64,000 nt of DNA from Spirochaetaceae bacterium (GTDB lineage Bacteria > Spirochaetota > Spirochaetia > SZUA-6 > DRHE01): contig CP070696.1 of assembly GCA_020353535.1 (NCBI GenBank), positions 2,062,016-2,126,015 of the forward strand, in the 5' to 3' direction. How positions within the stretch are numbered: the first letter of the stretch is position 1; each line of letters begins with the position of its first letter. The translations under genes and the position numbers were made by a program. This document shows, piece by piece, positions 33,829 to 42,657 of this stretch. The notes beneath the pieces were generated by a model. It was not told the DNA's origin. It did not search any database and saw nothing but the letters and a program-made list of their open reading frames with translations.

Positions 33829-35108
33829 ACCGGAGAGTGCCGCTCGATATGCGCTCCCAGTGTTTTCAACCGCTGGGAGAGATTTTCATACCCCCGTTCG
33901 ATCTGATAGACGTTGCCAATGGTGCTCTTGCCCTCGGCGCACAGCGCCGCAATCACCATGGCCATACCGGCGCGAACATCCGGAGACACCAATTCGGCCC
34001 CCTTCAAGCGGCAGGGGCCGCTGACCACCGCCCTATGAGGATCGCAGAGGATGATGCGGGCGCCCATGCCGATGAGTTTGTCCACGAAGAACATCCTGGA
34101 TTCAAACATCTTTTCGTGGATGAGCACCGTCCCCTCTACCTGGGTCGCCGTAACCAAAGCTATGGAAATCAGATCCGGCGGAAAACCCGGCCAGGGGGCG
34201 TCATCGATTTTAGGTATCATGCCGCCGGTGTCCGGTACTACCTTTAGCTCCTGACCAGCGGGCACGCGGATGGTCTCACCTTCGGTTTCCCAGTGAATTC
34301 CCAGCCGGCTGAAGGCAATTTTCGTCATTCGTAGGAACTGGGGTGCCGCATCCTCGATCTCCAGCTCACTGCGGGTAACCGCCGCCAGACCGATCAGGGA
34401 ACCTACTTCCATGAAGTCCGTCGAGATCTTGAACTCCGTGCCCTCCAGTCGCTTCACCCCTTCGATGTGCAGGATGTTGGAGCCGATGCCGCCGATACGG
34501 GCGCCCATCTGCTTCAGCATCTGGCAGAGGTCCTGGATGTGGGGTTCGGAAGCCGCGTTGCGGATGACGGTCGTGCCTTCGGAAAGCACGGCAGCCATGA
34601 TGGCATTTTCCGTTCCGGTTACAGAAGCCTCGTCCAGGAACAGGTCCGCTCCTACCAGCTTGTTGGCCTGCAGGCTGAATACTCCGTCCACCTCGATCCG
34701 GGCGCCCAGCTCCTTGAAGGCAAGGAAGTGGGTGTCCAGCCGGCGTCGCCCGATCACGTCTCCGCCGGGAGGCGGGAGGGTGACTTTTCCGCAGCGGGAT
34801 AATAGCGGCCCGGCGAAGAGGATGGAGGCTCGTATCTGTTTGGCCATTTCCAAAGGAATGGCACATTGGGCGACATTCTGGGTTTTAAGGCTGTAGGTAT
34901 GCTTATCCACCCGCCGTACGCTGGAGCCCAGACTCTTCAAAATCTCCAGCATGACTTCCACATCTTCGATGTCCGGGATGTTTTTCAGGATTATTTCTTC
35001 ATCACTCAGGAGGGTTGCGGCCAGACAGGGCAAAGCGGCATTTTTATTGCCGCTGGGCTTAATCCTGCCCTTGAGAGGGTGGCCCCCTTCTATGAGGTAG
35101 CTGTACAT
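33825..35108 (-). CDS. murA: UDP-N-acetylglucosamine 1-carboxyvinyltransferase, Asp-type
   Basis: The 427-residue enzyme makes the first committed step of peptidoglycan synthesis, adding enolpyruvate to UDP-GlcNAc. Family motifs: [20 protein letters not shown] (Lys22-Asn23), [30 protein letters not shown] and [15 protein letters not shown]. In the flexible loop the fosfomycin-reactive Cys115 of the E. coli enzyme is replaced by Asp (Asp117 here), as in other naturally fosfomycin-resistant MurA enzymes. It is convergent with the J-domain gene. The gene upstream on the same strand is a lipoprotein (33-nt gap), so the two may be co-transcribed. Confidence 0.95.
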   Translation of the reverse strand: MYSYLIEGGHPLKGRIKPSGNKNAALPCLAATLLSDEEIILKNIPDIEDVEVMLEILKSLGSSVRRVDKHTYSLKTQNVAQCAIPLEMAKQIRASILFAGPLLSRCGKVTLPPPGGDVIGRRRLDTHFLAFKELGARIEVDGVFSLQANKLVGADLFLDEASVTGTENAIMAAVLSEGTTVIRNAASEPHIQDLCQMLKQMGARIGGIGSNILHIEGVKRLEGTEFKISTDFMEVGSLIGLAAVTRSELEIEDAAPQFLRMTKIAFSRLGIHWETEGETIRVPAGQELKVVPDTGGMIPKIDDAPWPGFPPDLISIALVTATQVEGTVLIHEKMFESRMFFVDKLIGMGARIILCDPHRAVVSGPCRLKGAELVSPDVRAGMAMVIAALCAEGKSTIGNVYQIERGYENLSQRLKTLGAHIERHSPV

Positions 35109-35140
35109 AGTCTACAGCCTAATTACCTTGGGATGCCCTG

Positions 35141-36331
35141 TCAATCGATGGTGGGTGAGAAGGCAAACTGTCTTTCTTTGAACGGGTTGGTGAGCATATA
35201 CAGGCGTGCCTTCGCGATATAAGAAGTGCCGTTCAGATCGATCATCCGGTAGGTAATTTCGAAGGATGAGCCCTCCTCGTCTTCGCTGGTGAAAGGATCC
35301 TCCAGCAGGGGGGGGAATACAACCTCCCGTAGGGAGGGGAACTCCTCCAGGCCCACTTCCTCCAGACCGAAAGTGTGGATCAGGATCTTGTGATCACTCC
35401 AACCTTTTCTCCGCAACGTCCGCACGCTGGAGGGATCGAGCAGGAATCCTACGATTTCCCGGATTTCTCCGGCCAGTAGCAGTTCCGCGGCTGATTCTAG
35501 AAAAGCATTCAAATTACGGACGACATTGCGAGATCGATATTGGACGAAATCCCTGCCGCTCCAACGGTACCAGGTCAGGAAGGTCTCGAAGCCCGTCCCC
35601 TCTTCCATGGCTTTTTCTTTAACGAACAGGTCGATCATCCCATTCCCGTCGATATCCTCAAGCCGGTATTGAGTAGAAAGCGTTTCTGATAGAGTATGCC
35701 GGCTGCGGGGCAGGCCGCTGGCACTATCGAATACCAGAAGCTCTACCTCTCTTCCCTCCACGATCTGAAAAGAAACGGTGATGATCACCGGCAGGGATCG
35801 ATTTTTATACAGAGGCGTACGTCGCAACGAGTCAAAAACTATATGCTCGGCGAGATCCAGGATTTTAAGGCGCTGAAAATTTCCCTGGTTGTTGGCAAAC
35901 ACGAGCAGTGAGAACGCTACCGGCTCGCTATCCTCTTCAAACAACCGTGAAGATTCGCTCAGGCGATTCATCGTTTTAGAATCGATTCCCTGAGATGGCA
36001 CTCCTAAAGACAGACATTCCGGATGCTTATCGTTGTCGAGATCGTGGAGGACGATCGGGATTCGCCCCTGTACGGAAAACGGCTGTAGTTCTTTGGGATA
36101 CAGCCTGGAAATCTGCCGTACGGCTTCCTGGTAGCCGATCTCCGGTGGAGCCGGTTCTTCGGCAGGTTTTAGCTCTTCAGGTTCGGCTTCAACCGGAGCC
36201 GGCAGGCTGGTTTTGGGAGCTTCGTCCCGGAGTTCGGGCGTATCAGCCGGAGGCTGTTTTGTCGGTCTGCTGCCCATGCATCCGCCGAGAAGGAAGATGA
36301 GAATCAGGTATAGGATCAGGTATCGTGCCAT
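35141..36331 (-). CDS. Lipoprotein of unknown function
   Basis: The 396-residue protein has a lipoprotein signal peptide with lipobox LLGGC (Cys18). A Pro/Glu-rich spacer (~20-65) typical of surface or periplasmic lipoproteins follows. The rest is a mixed alpha/beta domain; VLHDLDNDKHPECLS and LEDIDGNGMIDLFVKE resemble FG-GAP/VCBS-like acidic calcium-binding loops seen in surface proteins. No enzyme motif was recognised. It lies 33 nt upstream of murA on the same strand. Similar large lipoproteins are common in spirochaetes. Confidence 0.75.
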   Translation of the reverse strand: MARYLILYLILIFLLGGCMGSRPTKQPPADTPELRDEAPKTSLPAPVEAEPEELKPAEEPAPPEIGYQEAVRQISRLYPKELQPFSVQGRIPIVLHDLDNDKHPECLSLGVPSQGIDSKTMNRLSESSRLFEEDSEPVAFSLLVFANNQGNFQRLKILDLAEHIVFDSLRRTPLYKNRSLPVIITVSFQIVEGREVELLVFDSASGLPRSRHTLSETLSTQYRLEDIDGNGMIDLFVKEKAMEEGTGFETFLTWYRWSGRDFVQYRSRNVVRNLNAFLESAAELLLAGEIREIVGFLLDPSSVRTLRRKGWSDHKILIHTFGLEEVGLEEFPSLREVVFPPLLEDPFTSEDEEGSSFEITYRMIDLNGTSYIAKARLYMLTNPFKERQFAFSPTID

Positions 36332-36416
36332 AGCCTTTCGAGGAAAATAGTATCTCAGATCGTCGAAGGATTTCTATCTAGACGAAAAAAAACTCAACGC
36401 AATGGAATCAAGTCGA

Positions 36417-37347
36417 TTAGTCTTCGATGTTGAAATCTACCTTGTACCCGATCTCCTTGAGCGTCAGCGGATCGCTGATGTCATAAACGAAGGTTCCCTG
36501 ATGTACGATGGCTCCCGTCAAGATTGTCCCCCCGGAGGAAAAACGGCAACGTACGAGATTCCCGGATCGGCCATCCACACCGATCCAGGGTTTGTCTTTT
36601 CCGGGATACACCGCTGTTGACAGGGCATTCTGGAAAACGTCGTAGATATAGAAAGAGTTTTTCCAGTAATCAGGACGAGCTTTTGCTCACCATCGTGAAC
36701 GTCGTGGAGATAATAGGGATAATCGAAAAAAACGCCCAGTGGAAGTACCAGTGCCCGCACCATTGGTTCACTTTGACGTTTGTCAATGATCACCAGCTTC
36801 CGGTAGCTGTCGCTGTTTCGCTCCTGGTCATATGTCGAGCTGTCGGCCACAAATTGGACACTGATGCGGCCGGAATCAAGGTTCTTTTCATTTCCCTTGT
36901 ACTTGTATTCGGCGATCCGTTCCTGCGGCTGTGGAACGGCTCGCAGGTAGATTTCGGGAAATTCCAGCGTCCCGGTAACGACAAGCTTGTACACGGTGGC
37001 TCCGGAGGTGAAGGAGTGCAGAAAAACGGCCAGGTTGTTCTCAACTACGTAAATTCTGTAGATGCCGTATTTCCGCTAGCTTTGACAGTGAGCTTGTAGT
37101 AACTACCACCGAGATGGGTCGCCTCCCACATCTGCGAGCAACTGTCCTTCCATTCCCATACGTACACCAACCCGCCGTTTCGAAACTCACCTCCGGTGGC
37201 TACCGTGAGGTAGCGATCACTCCGGATATTCCTTACCTTGTAATATTGCTACTCGAGAACCGGAGTCGTCGCGCATGCGGTGACGAGCAGAAAAATCAGC
37301 GGAGCTGTTAAATACCCGACTATCCTTTTTATTGAACTCCTCCTCAT
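36417..37347 (-). pseudogene. Decayed lipoprotein gene (one stop, two frameshifts)
   Basis: Conceptual reading from the ATG at 37347 gives a lipoprotein signal peptide (LIFLLVTAC, lipobox VTAC) that meets a TAG right after CATTPVLE. The same frame then continues as coherent protein (YYKVRNIRSDRYLTVATGG ... VYVWEWKDSCSQMWEATHLGG), resembling a ricin-type lectin-like or WD-like beta module. A frameshift near 37058 moves to a second frame (IYRIYVVENNLAVFLHSF ... VRALVLPLGVFFDYPYYLHD), and another near 36660 moves to a third frame (FYIYDVFQNALSTAVYPGKD ... IGYKVDFNIED) ending at 36417. Continuous sense across three frames shows a once intact ~305-residue lipoprotein. AGGAGG at codons 2-3 followed by ATA may mark a lost start codon. 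Sequencing errors remain a possible explanation. Confidence 0.7.
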
Positions 37348-37483
37348 GGAAAACGACCTAAATTTCGAGACGAATTATGAAATCCGTCCATACTGCCTCA
37401 CCTGATTTCTATGTTTTACATGATCCCATGTAGAGGTCAAATTTCTCAGGCTAGCTCCCTTTGTTTCAATTCCTCATCCGCTG

Positions 37484-37526
37484 AAAAAAACAAAGGATCG
37501 AATCCCAGAAAGGACCCGATCCTTTG
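37484..37526 (-). terminator. Rho-independent terminator after tRNA-Leu
   Basis: On the minus strand CAAAGGATCG and CGATCCTTTG arms (10 bp) enclose a 16-nt loop and are followed directly by seven T residues, just after the tRNA 3' end. Confidence 0.85.
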
Positions 37527-37529
37527 TCT

Positions 37530-37613
37530 TGCCCGGAAGAGGACTTGAACCTCCACGGCCTTACAGCCACTAGACCCTGAACCTAGCGTGTCTACCAATT
37601 TCACCATCCGGGC
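37530..37613 (-). tRNA. tRNA-Leu (anticodon CAG)
   Basis: The minus strand folds as a class II tRNA: acceptor GCCCGGA/TTCCGGGC-type ends, anticodon arm CTAG-G-TTCAGGG-T-CTAG with anticodon CAG, long variable arm (TGGCTGTAAGGCC), T arm GAGG-TTCAAGT-CCTC, discriminator A at 37530. CCA is not encoded. Leu identity fits the long variable arm and the A discriminator. Confidence 0.92.
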
Positions 37614-37790
37614 TGATATCTGGAAAATATCAAATCCACGCCTCCCTTGTCAAGCTTCCTCGGAGTCTCAGGAGTCTTCCACAATGGCGGTTTCTTTAGT
37701 ATGTTTAGCTCCGGGATCGCAGGCGTGGCGCACGGCCGGTCCGAGCGAATCACGGAGGCTTTCGATCCCTGGAAAGGTCCTTGTACGCCC

Positions 37791-38612
37791 TTGAGAATCC
37801 TGTACATCGGTGAAATCGTCGGCTCTCCAGGAGTATATTGCATAAAAACAAAACTCGCAGAGCTCAAAGAGGAGAGAAGCATCGATTTCGTTATAGCCTG
37901 CGGAGACGGAGCTACAGGGGGATTCGGGATAGGCAAGAACCACTCGATCTACCTTCACAAGTTGGGAGTGGACTCCATCACCTCGGGGGAGTGCATCTAC
38001 TACAAGAAGGACATGGTTACCCACATCGTAAAAGCCTCCTATGTTCTCAGGCCGGCGAACTATCCCTATGGAAATCCCGGGCGGGGATGGAACGTATTCC
38101 GGGTACAGGAGCAGAGCGTTGGAGTTGTGAATCTGCTGGGTCAATCGGGATTCAACCGGGTGCATCTGAACAATCCATTTCTCATGATTGAAAGCATCCT
38201 GGAGAAGATATCCACCGAAACGAAGACCGTTATTGTGGATTTTCATGCCACCACCACGGCGGAAAAGTATACGATGTTCTACTATCTCGACGGGAAGGTA
38301 TCCGCGGTACTCGGCAGCCACACTAAGGTACTCACAGCGGACGCCCGCGTGTTTCCAGGGGGTACGGCGGTCATGGCCGGAACCGGGCGAACAGGAAGCC
38401 AGTATTCGGTGGGTGGCCTGGAGCCGGAGATAGAAATTCGCAAGTTCCTAACCCAGATACACGAACAATCCCGCGTCACCTGGAAGAACCTCGAACTGCA
38501 GGGGGTCATTGTCGAAACAAATGAAGAAGGAAAGGCCGTTGGCGTGGAAATCGTACGTGAGGCCTGTGAGGTAGAGGATCATGAAGGAACAGGGCATAGT
38601 CAGGAAGATTGA
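37791..38612 (+). CDS. YmdB-family protein with substituted metal ligands
   Basis: The 273-residue protein aligns along its whole length with YmdB (2',3'-cyclic-nucleotide 2'-phosphodiesterase, calcineurin-like fold). It starts at TTG 37791 as MRILYIGEIVGSPG. Ligand positions differ from B. subtilis YmdB: Asp8 is Glu, Glu39-Asn40 is Asp-Gly (CGDGATGG), Asn67-His68 is Glu-Cys (SGECIYYKK), His177 is Lys (GSHTKV). His150 (VDFHATTT) and His175 remain. The fold is kept (LDGKVSAVLGSH, FPGGTAVMAGTGRTGSQ), so it is either a diverged enzyme or a non-catalytic binder. No Shine-Dalgarno is obvious. It overlaps the RseC-like gene by 32 nt. Confidence 0.8.
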   Translation: MRILYIGEIVGSPGVYCIKTKLAELKEERSIDFVIACGDGATGGFGIGKNHSIYLHKLGVDSITSGECIYYKKDMVTHIVKASYVLRPANYPYGNPGRGWNVFRVQEQSVGVVNLLGQSGFNRVHLNNPFLMIESILEKISTETKTVIVDFHATTTAEKYTMFYYLDGKVSAVLGSHTKVLTADARVFPGGTAVMAGTGRTGSQYSVGGLEPEIEIRKFLTQIHEQSRVTWKNLELQGVIVETNEEGKAVGVEIVREACEVEDHEGTGHSQED

Positions 38613-39048
38613 AGGGGAGCTGATCTGGATATCCGGTGAGCAGTGCGCCGGCTGCGGTCACGAAGCCCACTGCGGAAGCTGCGCCTCCGACGACACGGAT
38701 TCGGACAGTCGTTCTGGCTCCGGTCATCACGAACTTACGATCTTCGGAACAAGAAGGGAACGCATGTTTGTTGTACGAAACAGCCAATCCCTCATTCTCA
38801 AGACCGGCGATCGAGTGGAATACTTCGTTGCCCCCGGCAAGGCCATAAAAGCGGGATTTTTGGTGCTCATCGTTCCCATTATGGCTTTCTTCCTCTTTTA
38901 CTATCTTGCCGGTGTAGTGTGGTCGCAGGCCGGGGAAACTGCCAAAGTCCTTGCCGGAGTCGGCGGCATTGCCCTGGGTTTCGCAATGAACTTCGCTCTG
39001 AAGAACAAAACCCGGGAGTATCCCGAGATCACCCGGGTGATTCGTTAG
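38581..39048 (+). CDS. RseC/SoxR-reducing-system-like membrane protein
   Basis: The 155-residue protein starts MKEQGIVRKIEGELIWIS, followed by a Cys cluster CAGCGHEAHCGSC (residues 22-34), the hallmark of the RseC_MucC family. A longer hydrophilic insert (SDDTDSDSRSGSGHH) and two TM helices (about 90-110 and 120-140) follow. In other bacteria RseC-like proteins work with electron-transport (Rnf/Rsx) complexes or sigma-E control; the insert is longer than usual. It starts inside the YmdB-like gene (32-nt overlap), implying co-translation. No rnf gene is in the window. Confidence 0.8.
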   Translation: MKEQGIVRKIEGELIWISGEQCAGCGHEAHCGSCASDDTDSDSRSGSGHHELTIFGTRRERMFVVRNSQSLILKTGDRVEYFVAPGKAIKAGFLVLIVPIMAFFLFYYLAGVVWSQAGETAKVLAGVGGIALGFAMNFALKNKTREYPEITRVIR

Positions 39049-39062
39049 GGACACCACCCTGA

Positions 39063-39131
39063 GCGGGTCCGACTGGGCGTCTGCCGGAGTACCGGCACCT
39101 GCGGACCCCTGGGCGGGCCCGACTGGGCGTC
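39063..39131. repeat. GC-rich direct repeat between rseC-like and BFN genes
   Basis: GCGGGTCCGACTGGGCGTC (39063-39081) and GCGGGCCCGACTGGGCGTC (39113-39131) agree at 18 of 19 positions, 50 bp apart. Between them is a perfect 6-bp hairpin (TGCCGG-AGTA-CCGGCA, 39082-39097). The unit resembles the repeats at 18644 and 55387. Confidence 0.8.
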
Positions 39132-39217
39132 CCCCCCAAAACTTTTTTGAAAAAAAGCACCTCTCCATTAGTGATTTCTCCAGATCGGGCTATATTTCAT
39201 GTAAAAGAGGTGTGGCA

Positions 39218-39742
39218 ATGGTTGAGCTTCACATAAAAGGTTTCTTTCTCGACCATGATCGGATGCCGGTGGCGGTATTGAGTGACGCAATGGGACAGAG
39301 GGTCCTTCCCGTATGGATAGGCCCATCGGAAGCCAGTTCGATCATCGTCGAGCTGGAGGAGATTAAAAGTCCGCGTCCGCTGGCCCATGATATTTTAGCA
39401 AAGTATTTTCATCGTCACGGATTCACCATGGACGCTTTGGAGATCTATGGACAATCGGGGGAGTTCGGGTACAACGCCCGAATTAAATATCATCGCCGTC
39501 TGCGGCATTTCGACATGGAGGTGCGTCCGAGTGACGGACTGGCCTTGGCCGTGAGGCTCAAGGCACCGCTTCTAGCGGAGGAACACCTACTGAGTTCCGC
39601 AGAGTCGTGTACCTTCCTATCCTCACTGCAGGATCCATGCAAGGGGCTGATCTTCCACCCACCTGAGTCAGCATCCCAACTGGTTAGAAAGCCTCAAGAT
39701 TCGAACACGACCATCCCGGCAACTCACCATCCCAGCAACTGA
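39218..39742 (+). CDS. BFN-domain (DUF151) bifunctional nuclease
   Basis: The 174-residue protein starts MVELHIKGFFLDHDRMPVAV. The BFN domain continues with RVLPVWIGPSEASSIIVELE, RPLAHDILAKYFHRHGF and HFDMEVRPSDGLALAVRLKA, the conserved IG..EA..I, RP.THDL and RPSDA.ALA motifs of the family. Homologues show RNase/DNase activity. The C-terminal ~40 residues are Ser/Pro/Asn-rich and probably disordered. AAGAGG stands 7 nt before the ATG at 39218, preferred to the GTG two codons earlier. It follows the GC-rich repeat and precedes pyrG. Confidence 0.88.
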   Translation: MVELHIKGFFLDHDRMPVAVLSDAMGQRVLPVWIGPSEASSIIVELEEIKSPRPLAHDILAKYFHRHGFTMDALEIYGQSGEFGYNARIKYHRRLRHFDMEVRPSDGLALAVRLKAPLLAEEHLLSSAESCTFLSSLQDPCKGLIFHPPESASQLVRKPQDSNTTIPATHHPSN

Positions 39743-39827
39743 AAGCCGATCGATTCCAAAGATACGGACCGTTCGACACAAAAAAGACTGAAAGCTCTTT
39801 TTGCACTCTTTTAAAGGATAGTTTCAA

Positions 39828-39856
39828 TTGACATCCCTCGGCCGGGTGTGAATAAT
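39828..39856 (+). promoter_or_regulatory. Promoter of pyrG
   Basis: TTGACA (39828-39833), 17 bp, AATAAT (39851-39856). The predicted start is near 39863, three bases before the ATG at 39866 and downstream of the alternative GTG at 39848. Confidence 0.65.
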
Positions 39857-39865
39857 TCTACCCAA

Positions 39866-41482
39866 ATGAGCGGCAAATATATCTTCGTAACCGGGGGTGT
39901 GTGTTCAGGCCTCGGGAAGGGTGTCGCCGCTTCCTCTATTGGTAGTCTACTGGAACACCACGGTCTGAAAGTCCGAATGATCAAGATCGATCCCTATATC
40001 AACGTCGATCCGGGGACCATGAGCCCGTATCAGCACGGAGAGGTTTACGTAACCGATGACGGGGCTGAGACGGATCTGGATTTGGGCAATTACTCCCGAT
40101 TTACCTCCTCCCCATTGGAACGGATCAACTCCGTGACAACGGGCCAGGTCTACCAGGAGGTGATTCGCAAGGAGCGGGAAGGCCGGTTTTTAGGCCGAAC
40201 CGTACAGGTAATTCCCCATATAACCGATGAGATTAAATCCCGGTTATTCAAAGTGGGGGATCAACCGGACGTGGATGTGACAATCGTGGAGATCGGCGGC
40301 ACGGTCGGCGACATCGAATCAATTCCATTTCTCGAGACCGCTCGTCAGTTCATCCATGACCTTGGAAAGAAACGTGTTCTGTTCGTTCACCTGACCCTGA
40401 TTCCCACGGTCTCCGATGGCGAGATGAAAACCAAACCCACTCAGCACTCGGTAGCCTCTCTCCGTCAAATCGGTATTCAGCCGGACATCGTCCTCTGTCG
40501 AGCTCCAATGCCGATTTCCGAGGAGCTGCGGAGAAAAATCTCTCTGTTCACCAATGTTGAGGATGAAGCGGTGATCTCCGCCTACGATGTTCAATCCACC
40601 GTCTATGAAATCCCGCTCATCTTTGCCGAACAGAAGCTGAATGAGATTATTCTCGAGAAGCTCGGGTTGCCCGATACTCCCTGCGATCTCAGCGACTGGA
40701 AACGGGTGGTGGAAGCCTACAACACGGCAGAACGTACCGTACGGATCGGGTTGGTCGGTAAGTACACAGAGCTCCTCGACTCGTACAAGTCGATATATGA
40801 AGCTCTCTATCATGGGGGCATAGACAATCGCTGCCAGATCGAACTGGTGAAGGTGGACTCGGATCAACTGCCTGAAAGCGGCATCAGTGGTTTGGAAATA
40901 ATCTTAAAGGACCTGGACGGAATTCTGATTCCGGGCGGATTCGGGCAGCGAGGTATCGAGGGGATGGTCCAGGCTGCAGGGTATGCCCGCAGGAATCGGC
41001 TGCCCTGTTTCGGAATCTGCCTGGGTATGCAGGTCATGGTGATCGAGTTCGCCCGCAGCATTCTGGGTTGGGAAGACGCCAACAGCACCGAGTTTGCTCC
41101 TGATTCCAAGCATGGGGTGATCAGTCTGCTGGAGGACCAGATCGATGTCAAAGCTTATGGTGGCACGATGCGTCTGGGAGCCAGCCCCTCACGGGTGGTG
41201 CCGGGAACGCACCTCCACAGAATCTACCATAGCGATGAAATTTCCGAACGCCATCGTCACCGTTACGAAGTTTCAAATAGTTTTCGGGAAGAACTGGCAA
41301 AGGCGGGTTTGATCTTCAGTGCTTTCACTCCGGACAATGCTCTGGTGGAAGCCAGCGAGTGGCCGGACCATCCCTGGGGAATCGGGGTACAGTATCATCC
41401 GGAGTTCAAATCTAAGCCCGTATCCCCTCATCCCCTGTTTTCCACCTTTGTCGCAGCCTGTGTACGGAATGAATCTGCTTAA
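39866..41482 (+). CDS. pyrG: CTP synthase
   Basis: The 538-residue enzyme aminates UTP to CTP with glutamine. N-terminal synthase domain: KYIFVTGGVCSGLGKGVAAS (P-loop), KIDPYINVDPGTMSPYQHGE, EIGGTVGDIES. C-terminal class I glutamine amidotransferase: GILIPGGFGQRGIEGM and PCFGICLGMQVM with the nucleophilic Cys, and HPEF with the catalytic His/Glu. The ATG at 39866 gives the usual N terminus (MSGKYIFVTGG). A GTG six codons earlier lies upstream of the predicted transcription start and is disfavoured. No Shine-Dalgarno is seen, in line with a leaderless mRNA. The 3' end overlaps lptC by 14 nt. Confidence 0.97.
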   Translation: MSGKYIFVTGGVCSGLGKGVAASSIGSLLEHHGLKVRMIKIDPYINVDPGTMSPYQHGEVYVTDDGAETDLDLGNYSRFTSSPLERINSVTTGQVYQEVIRKEREGRFLGRTVQVIPHITDEIKSRLFKVGDQPDVDVTIVEIGGTVGDIESIPFLETARQFIHDLGKKRVLFVHLTLIPTVSDGEMKTKPTQHSVASLRQIGIQPDIVLCRAPMPISEELRRKISLFTNVEDEAVISAYDVQSTVYEIPLIFAEQKLNEIILEKLGLPDTPCDLSDWKRVVEAYNTAERTVRIGLVGKYTELLDSYKSIYEALYHGGIDNRCQIELVKVDSDQLPESGISGLEIILKDLDGILIPGGFGQRGIEGMVQAAGYARRNRLPCFGICLGMQVMVIEFARSILGWEDANSTEFAPDSKHGVISLLEDQIDVKAYGGTMRLGASPSRVVPGTHLHRIYHSDEISERHRHRYEVSNSFREELAKAGLIFSAFTPDNALVEASEWPDHPWGIGVQYHPEFKSKPVSPHPLFSTFVAACVRNESA

Positions 41483-42026
41483 GCCCCTTGGTTTGGGTCT
41501 AGCTCTGATCCTCGTCGTTTCCTGCAGCCTGGACTACGAGCAGGCTCGGATGGCGGAGAGCATTCCCGGTCAGATCCCGGAGACGATCCTTTTTGACTTT
41601 ACCCACACCGTTGTTTCCGGTGGCAGAATATGGGTGGTGCTCGAGGCGGAGCGGGCGGAAACCTACAGTGAAAGGAAAGAAATCGTGCTCCAGGGCGTTT
41701 CTTTTCGGGAATATGACGAACAGGGAAATCTGCTCACCGAAGCGCAGGCCGAACGGGCTGTATTCAATACCGACAGTGAAGACGCTACAGTGAGCGGAGC
41801 GATTGTGATCTATTCTCCAGAAGAGAAGGCTTCGCTGCAGGCCGGCCGTCTGTCCTGGATCCGGGAAGGGCGCCGTTTGGTTGCCGATGATGGGCAGGCG
41901 GTCCGTCTGCAGAAGGACGACGGTTCCTTCGTGGAGGGGCGGGGCTTCTCCGCCGATTTTCGCAGGAAGAAGCTGGAGTTCTCATCCCGCGTACGAGGCA
42001 GTTATGTACGGGAAGAAGAGAAGTAG
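41469..42026 (+). CDS. lptC: LptC-like lipoprotein (LPS-type transport bridge)
   Basis: The 185-residue protein has a lipoprotein signal with lipobox VVSC (Cys19), unlike the TM-anchored LptC of E. coli. A beta-jellyroll pattern follows (VSGGRIWVVLEAERAETYSE, VLQGVSFREYDEQGNLLTEA, ATVSGAIVIYS, FVEGRGFSADFRRKKLEFSS), typical of the LptC/LptA OstA-like fold. It should link the inner-membrane LptB2FG pump to LptA. The start ATG at 41469 lies inside pyrG (14-nt overlap), and the 3' end overlaps lptA by 23 nt. Whether this organism makes true LPS is not shown; Lpt proteins also occur in spirochaetes without LPS. Confidence 0.82.
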   Translation: MNLLKPLGLGLALILVVSCSLDYEQARMAESIPGQIPETILFDFTHTVVSGGRIWVVLEAERAETYSERKEIVLQGVSFREYDEQGNLLTEAQAERAVFNTDSEDATVSGAIVIYSPEEKASLQAGRLSWIREGRRLVADDGQAVRLQKDDGSFVEGRGFSADFRRKKLEFSSRVRGSYVREEEK

Positions 42027-42657
42027 ACCCTTGCTGATTCTGCTCCTGCTTCTCTGCATTGTCCCTTCCTTGCGGGCTCAGACCTTCTCCTTTCAGGGGG
42101 ACAGGATGGAGACCGTGTTGGCCAAGGGAAAAGAGCGCACCGTCTTGACGGGCAATTCCGAGGTCCAAACCGAAGACAATCTTATCCTGGCCGACAGGAT
42201 CGAGCTGTATGGGGAAGATTTTCGTTACGTCTCCTGTGAGGGAAACGTGCGGATCGTCAACGAACAGAAGGGAATCGAGGTGACCTGCCAGAGGCTGTTC
42301 TACAACCGCCAGGAAAAAGTCGTGCGGGTGCGCGGAAATGTGGTCATGGTGGATCAGAAGAACGAGGTCGTAGTCAAGGGGGGCTTCCTGGAGAATTGGG
42401 AGGACAGTGATGAAACAGTGGTTCAGATCGGAGTTCGAATCTTGAAAGAGGATTTGGTCTGCCGGGCTGAGTACGCCCGTTATCAACGCAACGAGGATAA
42501 GCTGGAGCTTTCCGGTATGCCCGTCGTTAACTGGAGGGGAGACGAATATCGGGCGTTGAAGATCTACATCGACCTCAATACCGACACGATCCGTCTGGAG
42601 GGAGACATCCGGGGGAAGGTGCGTTCGGAGCTGGGTCAGAACGAAGGAGAGGAGTGA
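42004..42657 (+). CDS. lptA: LptA/OstA-like periplasmic protein
   Basis: The 217-residue protein has a cleavable signal peptide (basic MYGKKRSR, then a Leu-rich core, site near LRAQTF). An OstA domain of repeated beta strands follows: METVLAKGKERTVLTGNSEV, NLILADRIELYGEDFRYVSC, VRIVNEQKGIEVTCQRLFYN, ARYQRNEDKLELSGMPVVNW. LptA forms the periplasmic filament carrying lipid toward the outer membrane. It overlaps lptC by 23 nt and abuts lptB (GTG directly follows its TGA), so lptC-lptA-lptB is a translationally coupled unit. No outer-membrane LptD is in the window. Confidence 0.85.
   Translation: MYGKKRSRPLLILLLLLCIVPSLRAQTFSFQGDRMETVLAKGKERTVLTGNSEVQTEDNLILADRIELYGEDFRYVSCEGNVRIVNEQKGIEVTCQRLFYNRQEKVVRVRGNVVMVDQKNEVVVKGGFLENWEDSDETVVQIGVRILKEDLVCRAEYARYQRNEDKLELSGMPVVNWRGDEYRALKIYIDLNTDTIRLEGDIRGKVRSELGQNEGEE

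Noticed and set aside
39082..39150. Hairpin followed by a run of T and A residues between the RseC-like and BFN genes
   Set aside because: The hairpin (39082-39097) is too far from the T run to act as a Rho-independent terminator; the region is better described as a repeat.
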